From the IMG/VR virus record IMGVR_UViG_3300035180_000364, positions 1-40,780 of that record: DNA of 40,780 nucleotides. The stretch is one strand, 5' to 3'. Under the pieces are notes generated by a model that saw only the letters and a list, made by a program, of their open reading frames with translations, ran no database searches and was not told where the DNA came from. Positions 14,352 to 20,699 of this stretch are shown piece by piece. Both the position numbers and the translations under genes were made by a program. Within the stretch, counting starts at the first letter, position 1. Every line of letters starts with the position of its first letter. The DNA comes from a virus.

Positions 14352-15044
14352 ATGAGCAAAGCATTATCTACACAATCAGCAGCTTTACCAGTAGTACCAG
14401 ATTTCTTAAACACAGGCGACTATGTTCTAGCAGCAGATGCTGGCATGACCGCCGAAGATACCCTTACCCCTCGACTCAAACTCGTACAAGCCATGTCTGC
14501 CCAAGCTAAAGGCAACAAGATGGCTATTGGCACATACGTCAATACATTGACAGGTGAGAGCGAAGGCGAGGCATTGAAAGTCTTTAACCTTGGTTTTGTT
14601 CGCACATGGTTAGTATCAGATCGCGTTGAAGGTAACTCAGGCAGTGTGTTCAAGGTGTACAGCGACGACCAACGCGCAGAAGCAGAACAGTTCGCTGCCG
14701 ATAACGGCCTCAAGTGCGCACTATCTCACCGTCATTTCGTGATGCGTGCTGACCGTGACGACCTGGCAGTATATGCAGTAGATATGTCTGGCTCGGCTGT
14801 GTCAGCATCTAAGGCATGGAACTCACTAATCATCTCTAAGTTCGGCAACATGCCGCGCCAAGCACCTATCTATGTGTTAGGCGTTAAGGAAGTAGAGAAC
14901 GATAAGGGTTCTTGGTATATCCCTGATGTCTCTTTCTCTGGTGAGTATGTCAGTAGCAAGCAGCAGCTCGACGGGTTGATCGCTACGGCAGCGGGACTAG
15001 ATGAGCTTAAAGACCAGGTAAAGGCGCCAGCACTACTCGGCTAA
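14352..15044 (+). CDS. Phage protein, possible single-stranded DNA-binding protein
   Basis: 230 residues. The ATG at 14352 has a GGAG site; the longer frame from 14226 is ruled out because it crosses the promoter and hairpin. Residues 35-55 read TAEDTLTPRLKLVQAMS, followed by strand-rich sequence (NKMAIGTYVNTLTGE, then VFNLGFVRTWLV). No enzyme motif. It has its own promoter, a protected 5' end and a private terminator, which suggests high expression, as for an SSB. It sits in the slot where DUF2815-type ssDNA-binding proteins lie in this replication module. Sequence evidence for the SSB fold itself is weak, so this is a proposal. Confidence 0.65.
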   Translation: MSKALSTQSAALPVVPDFLNTGDYVLAADAGMTAEDTLTPRLKLVQAMSAQAKGNKMAIGTYVNTLTGESEGEALKVFNLGFVRTWLVSDRVEGNSGSVFKVYSDDQRAEAEQFAADNGLKCALSHRHFVMRADRDDLAVYAVDMSGSAVSASKAWNSLIISKFGNMPRQAPIYVLGVKEVENDKGSWYIPDVSFSGEYVSSKQQLDGLIATAAGLDELKDQVKAPALLG

Positions 15045-15087
15045 TACAATAAGAAAATACCACACTAAAAATAAAAACGTCACATTA

Positions 15088-15113
15088 AGCCCGGCATCCG
15101 CTGGGCTCTTTTT
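15088..15113 (+). terminator. Rho-independent terminator
   Basis: AGCCCGGC (15088-15095) pairs with GCTGGGCT (15100-15107) around ATCC, with one G-T pair, followed by CTTTTT. Good stem and T run. It closes the transcription unit of the gene at 14352 and comes just before the ribosome site of the next gene, so downstream expression needs read-through. Confidence 0.75.
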
Positions 15114-15128
15114 ATCAGGAGAATTAAT

Positions 15129-15485
15129 ATGAGCATCACAACTATCACAGCAAAGTTGTTAGACCTTAAAGAAAAACGTGCCGCACTGTCAGCAGAAGAC
15201 AGAGAGCTGGCGAAGCAAGAGGAGGCACTAAAGAGCGAACTCGTTGACCTAATGGCGCAACTAGGGGTCAGTGAGATGACGATTCACGACAAGAAATTCC
15301 GCACGAAGACAGAGCACTTACCAGTGGCAGAAGACTGGGAAGCGCTGTACAAGTATATCGAAGATAACCAAGCGTTCCATCTGCTGCACCGTAGATTGTC
15401 GGCTCGAGTACTGGCCGACATGCACGAAAATGGTATAGAAGTCCCTGGCATCGCGTGGAACGATAGATACACGGTCGCATATTAG
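15129..15485 (+). CDS. Conserved-type phage protein with N-terminal coiled coil
   Basis: 118 residues, AGGAG site, ATG at 15129. Residues 5-45 form a charged coiled coil (LLDLKEKRAALSAED and KQEEALKSELVDLM). The rest contains DWEALYKYIEDN, then AFHLLHRRLSARVL and VPGIAWN. The pattern of DW-x-ALY-x-YI, LL-x-RRL and VPG recurs in phage proteins near recombination genes, from memory. Function unknown. It is followed one base later by the nuclease gene and probably works with it. Confidence 0.7.
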   Translation: MSITTITAKLLDLKEKRAALSAEDRELAKQEEALKSELVDLMAQLGVSEMTIHDKKFRTKTEHLPVAEDWEALYKYIEDNQAFHLLHRRLSARVLADMHENGIEVPGIAWNDRYTVAY

Positions 15486-15486
15486 A

Positions 15487-15831
15487 ATGACCGAACACAG
15501 TTTTATTAAAAGTATTAACGACAAACTCAGACACCTGATGTTTGTGTGGAAAATCGATGCTGCTTCCGCAAACGGTACACCTGACTGCTGGTATTCCGGC
15601 GACAAGGCCGACCTTTGGATAGAGTATAAGTACGGACTATCTCACCCTCTGTCAGCATTACAAAGAATATGGTTAACAAGGAGACACGGCGAGGGCCGAC
15701 ATTGCTGGGTTGTAACGGGCGTGGATGACAAAGTTAGTGTAGTTACCTCCCCGCCGTATGACCAGTTGGCAGAGTTTATAGACAAGAAGCAGTTAATCGA
15801 TCTGATACGCAGACATTGTTTGACCGAATAA
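15487..15831 (+). CDS. VRR-NUC / PD-(D/E)XK endonuclease
   Basis: 114 residues, ATG one base after the previous stop. Motifs: NGTPDCWYSG (residues 29-38) with the metal-binding Asp, LWIEYKYG (about 43-50) with E-x-K, and SALQRIWLTRRHGEGRHCWVV with the typical Gln. This is the minimal VRR-NUC fold. Relatives cut branched or flapped DNA (Holliday junctions, 5' flaps). A role in phage recombination or in clearing intermediates before packaging is likely. The small size is normal for phage members. Confidence 0.85.
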   Translation: MTEHSFIKSINDKLRHLMFVWKIDAASANGTPDCWYSGDKADLWIEYKYGLSHPLSALQRIWLTRRHGEGRHCWVVTGVDDKVSVVTSPPYDQLAEFIDKKQLIDLIRRHCLTE

Positions 15832-15843
15832 GGAGAGCCTAGT

Positions 15844-16059
15844 ATGACGACACTGTACCTACTATATGCAATCTATCTAAACCGCCCGCAAGACAACGTC
15901 GTGCTAGGTACAGCACCTAAGCACGCACAATGCGTGGCGATGAAACGCAATGTAAACCTAGAGGCAAGGCCTGACGCACTCGAGTGCTTAGAGGTGACGC
16001 AGAATACATATAACATGTACCTAGACGACGAACGATTTTGGAAGAGGACGCGACAATGA
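15844..16059 (+). CDS. Unknown small protein
   Basis: 71 residues with ribosome site AGGAGAG and ATG at 15844. Starts with a short hydrophobic strand (LYLLYAIYL), then a charged part with two Cys. Ends in RFWKRTRQ. The stop overlaps the next start (ATGA). Not recognised. Confidence 0.62.
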   Translation: MTTLYLLYAIYLNRPQDNVVLGTAPKHAQCVAMKRNVNLEARPDALECLEVTQNTYNMYLDDERFWKRTRQ

Positions 16060-16406
16060 GTCTAGCAATACCAGAGCTGCGAAAGCAGAACGAAAAGTTG
16101 GTGCGCCAGTTGCGTACCGCAAATGAGCGTATCACGTTGGCGGCGCTTCAGCTACATGAGCTTGAAGCAAAATTGGAGAGTTGCGAACTGGCTAAAGACG
16201 TTACAAGCCGTATATTCATGGGCTTCATGATGGAAGCAAGAACGATAAGCGAGTTACGAAAATGGTTTGCCGAGTTTGTGAATGATATACAGGGTTTCGA
16301 TGACGGCAAGCAATCAGCAATAACCTTACTTGAGAAACATGGTGTGTCGCTTCGAGTACCAACGATTAAGGAGATAGAGAATGGCAAGTGGGATAACAAC
16401 AACTGA
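16056..16406 (+). CDS. Small coiled-coil protein
   Basis: 116 residues from ATG at 16056, chosen over an in-frame TTG at 16038 because of the GAGGA site and the ATGA overlap. Residues 5-55 are a long coiled coil (LRKQNEKLVRQLRTAN and ALQLHELEAKLESCEL). The rest is helical. Such proteins occur in many phage accessory regions without a known role. Its end overlaps the next gene by 26 bases. Confidence 0.65.
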   Translation: MSLAIPELRKQNEKLVRQLRTANERITLAALQLHELEAKLESCELAKDVTSRIFMGFMMEARTISELRKWFAEFVNDIQGFDDGKQSAITLLEKHGVSLRVPTIKEIENGKWDNNN

Positions 16407-16644
16407 ACTGCGGCACAGCCCAGCGAGTCTGCTCTTGTCTGACTGCGCTGCCGGGCCAGTGCCTATAAGGCAGTACAAGAAACAGATAGCGACGCTGTCG
16501 TTATATGACCAGAGCAAGAAGCACACATGTATAGTACCACTAACCCAATTACGCGACCTCGATGTATTTGCCTACCGAGGGGACACGGCATGTATAACAC
16601 GTAATGGTAAGCCCCTATTAACGCTGGAGTTTATCTCCTCCTAA
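16381..16644 (+). CDS. Unknown small protein
   Basis: 87 residues, AAGGAG site nine bases before ATG 16381. Strand-rich second half (KQIATLSLYDQSKKHTCIV, then VFAYRGDTACITRNGKPLL) that looks like a small beta barrel. The final GKPLLTLEF resembles the end of SH3-like barrels. No assignment possible. Confidence 0.62.
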   Translation: MASGITTTELRHSPASLLLSDCAAGPVPIRQYKKQIATLSLYDQSKKHTCIVPLTQLRDLDVFAYRGDTACITRNGKPLLTLEFISS

Positions 16645-16686
16645 ATCTGAACATAACCGAAAGTACCTACCAAGAAGGAAAAAGAC

Positions 16687-16968
16687 ATGACACTACTAGA
16701 AATGTCACGAGAGAAGGCGCTCGACATTGTATTCGACGCGCGACCATACCTGCCCACTGACTGGGCAGCAGTCATGGTGGATAAGGACAATGAAGATTTC
16801 CCCGAAGCTTTTGCTGTAGGCGAGCCCTACTGCGGACGCAGTAACGACTATGTCCGTGCGGCATTGCTGTCCTTACAAGGGCACCTATACAGCATGGCGC
16901 AATGCACCATAGCTAAAGCGTATGAGCTGGCTAGTAGCGATTTATCACACAGCAAACGTAATGTATAA
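16687..16968 (+). CDS. Unknown small acidic protein
   Basis: 93 residues, AAGGAAAAAG site. Mixed alpha/beta with a Trp/Asp-rich middle (PTDWAAVMVDKDNEDFPEAF) and a helical C-terminus. Acidic first half. It opens the accessory stretch that ends with the signal-sponge genes. No known motif. Confidence 0.62.
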   Translation: MTLLEMSREKALDIVFDARPYLPTDWAAVMVDKDNEDFPEAFAVGEPYCGRSNDYVRAALLSLQGHLYSMAQCTIAKAYELASSDLSHSKRNV

Positions 16969-16985
16969 CTGATCAGGAGACGATC

Positions 16986-17663
16986 ATGAGATTTAACAGT
17001 AAAGCACACATGACACGAGAGCTACTCTCCGGTAAACGATTCAAAAACGCTAAAGGGGTAGTAATTTACTACGACGCGAACTTACAAAACCCGTTCAGGT
17101 GCGGCCTGAACAGTATGGATAGAGTGTGGGAGCAGTACAACGAAGACATCTGGGAGGAAATCAAACCACAACAGCCCCCTATCATTGGCGGCGCGTGGGA
17201 TTTGTGCCAACGCAGCGTAGCGGAGGAAGCCAAACCGCGCCACGTACATCAGGACCTGATCGATAGTTATCAGGACGGACAAGTGTGGCAGTATAGGCAC
17301 AATATTAATGCTAAGTGGTTAAATCTTTCAAACCATTCAACATCTTGGCAACCTGACTGGGAGGAGGACACACAATATCGCCTCCACCCACACAATGATT
17401 TGATCCAAGCGCACCGTAATGGCGCTAAGATTCAAGCTTACATCTGTGGCGATTGGATAGAAGAACCCAACCCCGACTGGTACGAAGATACTAAGTATCG
17501 CATCGCACCTACTAAGGAGTTTGTGCTTATATATGAGTGGAAGTTTAAGACACCAAGTAGTTGGATGATCGAAGTCTTACTTATGAGCGAAAAGGACGCC
17601 AAAGTTTACTTTGAAGGCCGTGAATACAAGAAAACAGGTCGTTATTGGGAGGTAGAGGTATGA
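16986..17663 (+). CDS. Repeat protein with W-x-P-DW-E-DT-x-YR units
   Basis: 225 residues, AGGAGA site. Three similar units can be seen: residues 38-60 (VWEQYNEDIWEEIKP), about 90-136 (LIDSYQDGQVWQYRH, then PDWEEDTQYRLHP) and about 138-180 (LIQAHRNGAKIQAYI, then NPDWYEDTKYRIAP). Each is a short beta unit ending in a Trp-Asp, E-DT and YRI/YRL motif. Such units recur in many phage hypothetical proteins. The C-terminal 45 residues form another small alpha/beta domain. Binding to a ligand or nucleic acid through the repeats is possible. The stop overlaps the next start. Confidence 0.7.
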   Translation: MRFNSKAHMTRELLSGKRFKNAKGVVIYYDANLQNPFRCGLNSMDRVWEQYNEDIWEEIKPQQPPIIGGAWDLCQRSVAEEAKPRHVHQDLIDSYQDGQVWQYRHNINAKWLNLSNHSTSWQPDWEEDTQYRLHPHNDLIQAHRNGAKIQAYICGDWIEEPNPDWYEDTKYRIAPTKEFVLIYEWKFKTPSSWMIEVLLMSEKDAKVYFEGREYKKTGRYWEVEV

Positions 17664-17821
17664 AAGATTATTTGATGGCTTCAATCGTTGGGGTAGCAGC
17701 GGTTTTACTATTGCTGTTAAGTGTATGGAACTTATCCGCGTATAACTTGGCTTCAAGTTGTGAAAAGCTAGGCGGCTTTTATATAGATAGCAAGGTATAT
17801 AAGTGTGAGGTAGCGAAATGA
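17660..17821 (+). CDS. Small inner-membrane protein with periplasmic Cys pair
   Basis: 53 residues, starting in an ATGA overlap with the repeat protein and ending in an ATGA overlap with the lipoprotein gene. Residues 6-25 form a membrane segment (ASIVGVAAVLLLLLSVW). The short outside part has two Cys (SSCEKLGGFY and YKCEV) about 15 residues apart, suited to a disulphide in the periplasm. The coupling to the lipoprotein and shared Cys spacing suggest that the two act together at the envelope. Superinfection exclusion is the obvious candidate role, without direct proof. Confidence 0.62.
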   Translation: MKDYLMASIVGVAAVLLLLLSVWNLSAYNLASSCEKLGGFYIDSKVYKCEVAK

Positions 17822-18042
17822 AACTAATCACCATTATGCTGGCATTACTGAGCATGGTTGCTTGTAACCGTGCGTATAACACTGTTGCTACTTGCGATAA
17901 TGGATTTACCAAGGAAGCAGAAAGTCTGTATATAGATAAGGGCACTCTTGTATGGGGGTACCCAACCGCTGTGTATAAGATACCAGAGGGTGTCACGTGT
18001 GTACTTACGCATAGGAAATTGGATAGTGAAAGTAACTATTGA
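17818..18042 (+). CDS. Small lipoprotein
   Basis: 74 residues. Signal peptide KLITIMLALLSMVAC with lipobox SMVAC; the lipidated Cys is residue 16, so the mature protein has about 59 residues. Residue 17 is Asn rather than Asp, so outer-membrane sorting is expected. The mature part has two more Cys (VATCDNGFTKE and GVTCVLTHR), likely a disulphide. The gene overlaps the preceding membrane protein gene by ATGA. Phage lipoproteins expressed early commonly block receptors or DNA injection by other phages (Cor- and Llp-type). That role is inferred from location signal only. Confidence 0.7.
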   Translation: MKLITIMLALLSMVACNRAYNTVATCDNGFTKEAESLYIDKGTLVWGYPTAVYKIPEGVTCVLTHRKLDSESNY

Positions 18043-18060
18043 ATTTACGGAGTTAGCAAA

Positions 18061-18312
18061 ATGAACAACTTATCAGAACTGTTTAGAGAAGCGAGGCAAT
18101 ACGGATTGGTGCGCGTGGTGACGGCGGACGACGGTCTATACTACTGCACAATCGAGTTCTCGACAATCAAACACACTAGGCTACAAGCGGAATCTGGGTG
18201 GAAGCACCAAACCCCAGAAGATGCTGTGGCGAAAGCAATATCCGTAGCCAAGGAGATTGTTAATTCGATAACGGCCTCTATTGAACCCATGAAAGAGTTA
18301 GCAAAGCTGTGA
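18061..18312 (+). CDS. Unknown small protein
   Basis: 83 residues, ATG 18061 with a GGAG site. N-terminal alpha/beta part (LSELFREARQYGLVRVV, then DGLYYCTIEFST), C-terminal helices (EDAVAKAISVAKEIVNSI). The layout resembles a small dsRBD-like or alpha-beta two-layer fold by eye. No known motif. Confidence 0.62.
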   Translation: MNNLSELFREARQYGLVRVVTADDGLYYCTIEFSTIKHTRLQAESGWKHQTPEDAVAKAISVAKEIVNSITASIEPMKELAKL

Positions 18313-18416
18313 TAACATAGGCGGTACACTCGGCGTACGCTGAATGGATGGCATGGCATTGGCCAAAGACCAACCAGTCATATCATATAGACAATATCTT
18401 ACAAAGGAAATTCATA

Positions 18417-18926
18417 ATGTACAAGACAACACATATTGGTCATAAAAATATTATGGCTACACCTATGTCCCGTGGAGACTATAACAAGTATCGCGGGTGG
18501 GAACTGCCTTCAAACGAGCGATACGACGATGATGGATACTTAGTCGAGTACGAACCTCGTGTAGGTGAAACGTCTAACGTTCAAGGGCACGACGGCTATG
18601 TTTCATGGTCGCCGAAACAGGTGTTCGACGGCGCATACCATGATGTAAACAATGCGTTACCTTTTGGACTAGCACTAGAACTAGCGAAGCAAGGCTGCGC
18701 CATCGCACGGAAAGGGTGGAATGGTAAGGGCTTAAAAGTATCTGTGCAACAACCGACCGAAGGCTCAGACATGGGTCTGCCATACCTATACATGCAGTAT
18801 CCGGCTACTCCTGCAAGTGATAATGCCCCAAGCTCTCATATTAATGCACGAGTACCTTGGTTAGCATCACAAACGGATATTTTAAGTTCTGATTGGTTTA
18901 TCGTAAAAGAAGATAAGGAAAGTTAA
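18417..18926 (+). CDS. tad2: Tad2-like anti-Thoeris sponge (DUF2829) with N-terminal phage domain
   Basis: 169 residues from the ATG at 18417, chosen for its AAAGGAA site; an in-frame start 69 bases earlier lacks one. Residues 82-165 are a DUF2829/Tad2 domain: PFGLALELAKQG, then ARKGWNGKG, then LPYLYMQ, then ARVPWLASQTDILSSDW. Known Tad2 proteins sequester the Thoeris signal gcADPR, and some also bind cyclic dinucleotides. Residues 15-74 are a separate phage domain (MSRGDYNKYRGWELP, then GYLVEY, then GYVSWSPKQVF) often found in small phage proteins. The fusion is longer than the roughly 85-residue stand-alone Tad2. The Acb2-like gene follows with no gap. Confidence 0.85.
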   Translation: MYKTTHIGHKNIMATPMSRGDYNKYRGWELPSNERYDDDGYLVEYEPRVGETSNVQGHDGYVSWSPKQVFDGAYHDVNNALPFGLALELAKQGCAIARKGWNGKGLKVSVQQPTEGSDMGLPYLYMQYPATPASDNAPSSHINARVPWLASQTDILSSDWFIVKEDKES

Positions 18927-19151
18927 ATGGAAAATCAACATCGTTTAATAACTGGCTATCGTGAACTAAGCCAGGAAGAGATAGACTTAATGAATGACAT
19001 CAAACAAGTTGGGCAAACACTTGGGGCACTAACCCAGCGTCTGTTAGATACGGACTCGACAGACAAGCGTTGGGTAAGTATCGGGCGAACAGATTGTCAA
19101 ACCGGGGTCATGGCGTTGGTTCGTAGTGTAGCTAAACCAACTTCTTTCTAA
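18927..19151 (+). CDS. acb2: Acb2-like anti-CBASS cyclic nucleotide sponge
   Basis: 74 residues, ATG immediately after the Tad2-like stop codon. The pattern is that of Acb2/Tad1 hairpin-domain proteins: MENQHRLITGYRELSQEEID, then LMNDIKQVGQ, a helix ALTQRLL, then RWVSIGRTDCQTG, then VMALVRSVAKPTSF at the C-terminus. Acb2 forms hexamers that bind the cyclic di- and trinucleotides made by CBASS cyclases so that the effector is not switched on. The length and the C-terminal A-x-P-x-x-F match the family. Being fused in one operon with a Tad2-like gene gives the phage cover against two signal types. The AAGGAAAG site lies within the previous gene. Confidence 0.85.
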   Translation: MENQHRLITGYRELSQEEIDLMNDIKQVGQTLGALTQRLLDTDSTDKRWVSIGRTDCQTGVMALVRSVAKPTSF

Positions 19152-19164
19152 TTAGTAAAACGTT

Positions 19165-19196
19165 CTGGCCGGGCGTACAAACAAGCGCCCGGCCAG
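19165..19196 (+). terminator. Strong GC-rich stem-loop after the Acb2-like gene
   Basis: CTGGCCGGGCG (19165-19175) pairs perfectly with CGCCCGGCCAG (19186-19196) around a 10-base loop. The 11-base-pair stem has no T run behind it, so it may be a 3' protective stem or a rho-linked stop rather than a classical terminator. A T run (TTTTTTT) follows near 19236 after a very short CCG/CGG stem. Confidence 0.55.
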
Positions 19197-19297
19197 TACC
19201 ACCAAAGCGTGTATCACTCATAAGAATACCGTGCGGTTTTTTTGGGCAACACCTATATGTTTAATCATTTGTAACATTAGCGTAAGGAATATTAATC

Positions 19298-19555
19298 ATG
19301 ACAACCACAACATTTGAAACTGCAAAAGTTGGCGACAAAGTTTATTCACCCACCTTCGGCTGGGGTAAGGTTGAACATACAAATAGGAATACTCGTCACC
19401 CTATCCAAGTACGTTTTTTTCATGATAACTACTTCAGTGGTTATACACTTGAAGGGTACTATTATATTGATGTACCTGTTCAATCGCTATTCTGGGATGA
19501 AGTTGCTATCGAAGCTCCGGTAAAACCAGTAAACACCAGGATAGGCGTAGAGTAA
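19298..19555 (+). CDS. Small SH3-like phage protein
   Basis: 85 residues, AAGGAA site. Residues 7-35 read TAKVGDKVYSPTFGWGKVEH, then residues 36-70 are strands (HPIQVRFFHDN, then YYYIDVPVQSLFWDEV). The GD-x-V-YSP-x-FGWG-x-V pattern is recurrent in phage proteins of unknown function and suggests a small SH3-like barrel, as in CarD/KOW/Tudor-like proteins. Several overlapping frames exist here but only this one has a ribosome site. Confidence 0.68.
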   Translation: MTTTTFETAKVGDKVYSPTFGWGKVEHTNRNTRHPIQVRFFHDNYFSGYTLEGYYYIDVPVQSLFWDEVAIEAPVKPVNTRIGVE

Positions 19556-19570
19556 TGGCAGGGTTGCGGG

Positions 19571-19608
19571 TATAATAAGCAGAACTTATACCGCTCACCG
19601 AGCGGTAT
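19571..19608 (+). promoter_or_regulatory. Perfect -10 box followed by a 9-base-pair stem-loop before a TTG-start gene
   Basis: TATAAT at 19571-19576 is a perfect -10 box but no -35 is seen. ATACCGCTC (19588-19596) pairs perfectly with GAGCGGTAT (19600-19608) around ACC. The stem lies about 6 bases before the TAGGAGA ribosome site of the next gene. If transcription starts near 19583, the stem would be at the very 5' end of the RNA. Confidence 0.5.
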
Positions 19609-19626
19609 CACTGTAGGAGATAATAA

Positions 19627-19872
19627 TTGGCAGATGAAGTAGACATTGCTAACGAACGGATCGAGCTTGAGATGGCAAACATCTTAGCCCAACGCGCAAA
19701 CACATTGAAGGTAGAATCCTTGGCACCGAAAGGATCATGCCACTACTGCGACGCAGACGTTGGCCGCGAGGAGTTGTACTGCGACGAGGAGTGCCACGCG
19801 GCACATACATACGAACGCGAGCGACGTGCACACCACATGGCTGTTAACGGAAGAACCCGCCCCTCTCGTTAG
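19627..19872 (+). CDS. Treble-clef zinc finger protein (TTG start)
   Basis: 81 residues. The start is TTG at 19627 with a good TAGGAGA site; no in-frame ATG fits. Residues 37-55 contain the zinc site CHYCDAD, then YCDEECHAAH: two Cys pairs (CxxC and CxxxC spacing) as in small treble-clef or DUF2116-like fingers. The N-terminal 35 residues are helical and acidic (DEVDIANERIELEMANIL). Similar ADE-x-DIAN-x-x-IE proteins are found in many phages. Probably DNA or protein binding. Confidence 0.72.
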   Translation: MADEVDIANERIELEMANILAQRANTLKVESLAPKGSCHYCDADVGREELYCDEECHAAHTYERERRAHHMAVNGRTRPSR

Positions 19873-19892
19873 GGTAATAATTAGGAGAACTT

Positions 19893-20096
19893 ATGATTGT
19901 ACACACCGCCCCTTGGTCAAAGGGGCTTATTGCATTGAGCAAACAACTGAGCGAGGCGGGGCCACCTGCCGCTAAAGACGCAATCCGCGAGCGTATTGCT
20001 GAGTACATGGCGATCGCCAAAGCCACCTACCCAGAACATTTCATGCCGGAGCGCAAAACTAATCTTACAACGATGGAGAGTCAAAATGACAGATGA
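19893..20096 (+). CDS. Unknown small helical protein
   Basis: 67 residues with a TAGGAG site. Helical: KGLIALSKQLSEAG, then AAKDAIRERIAEYMAI. The end overlaps the next gene by 11 bases. Not recognised. Confidence 0.6.
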   Translation: MIVHTAPWSKGLIALSKQLSEAGPPAAKDAIRERIAEYMAIAKATYPEHFMPERKTNLTTMESQNDR

Positions 20097-20577
20097 AAAA
20101 GCGGCGGGGTTAAAGGCCCGTTTATTATCGATACTAGTCGACAACAAACGTATGCAGGACGAGCTTCTATATGGTAGCGACTGCATAAACATGAAGTCAT
20201 TGCGACAGTTCATGGACGCGGCAAACCAACGCCCCGGAGACTGGCAGACAGCGCTACTCTATCGTGAGCTTATAGAAGAAGAGGTGGTCACTGAGTTGTT
20301 CGCTGCCTTTGATGAACTGAAAGCCATTGCACATACTAACGACGTCGAGGCGAAGACAGCGCTGCGCGTGCGAATCTTAGACGGCATCGCCGACAGTATC
20401 GTTACGCTTAATGCGTTCGGTGAGGCATTAAACATGGATGTGGTAGGTGGGTACAACGAGGTAATGCGCAGTAATCTTACCAAGATTGGTCCAGATGGAA
20501 CCGTGCAGAAAAACCAGTATGGTAAGGTAATTAAACCAGACACCTATCACCCACCGCGATTGGAGCATTTAGTATGA
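20086..20577 (+). CDS. Unknown helical protein
   Basis: 163 residues from the ATG at 20086 (ATGGAGAG site); an earlier frame start 90 bases upstream is not supported. Mostly helical with alternating hydrophobic residues (GLKARLLSILVDNKRMQD, TELFAAFDELKAIA, IADSIVTLNAFGEAL). The C-terminus is basic with DPQNQ-like residues absent and ends in TYHPPRLEHLV. This resembles the phosphoribosyl-ATP pyrophosphohydrolase-like or MazG-like all-alpha fold loosely, but the E-x-x-x-D metal residues cannot be matched with confidence. Its stop overlaps the next start. Confidence 0.6.
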   Translation: MTDEKAAGLKARLLSILVDNKRMQDELLYGSDCINMKSLRQFMDAANQRPGDWQTALLYRELIEEEVVTELFAAFDELKAIAHTNDVEAKTALRVRILDGIADSIVTLNAFGEALNMDVVGGYNEVMRSNLTKIGPDGTVQKNQYGKVIKPDTYHPPRLEHLV

Positions 20578-20699
20578 GCGATTTTATGATAAATATTTTA
20601 TCAGCTATAGTGGCGGCAGCAGTGTCCGCTGCCGTATTCGTGTGGATTGGGTACTGGGTAGCACAAGGTGTTCGACTGGCGGGAGGGTTAGGGGTATGA
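20574..20699 (+). CDS. Small membrane protein upstream of thyX
   Basis: 41 residues, ATG 20574 overlapping the previous stop as ATGA. One membrane segment (ILSAIVAAAVSAAVFVWIGY). The stop overlaps the thyX start (ATGA), so three genes are coupled in a row. Ribosome site is in the previous gene (GGAGCATTTAGT). Function unknown. Confidence 0.55.
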   Translation: MSDFMINILSAIVAAAVSAAVFVWIGYWVAQGVRLAGGLGV

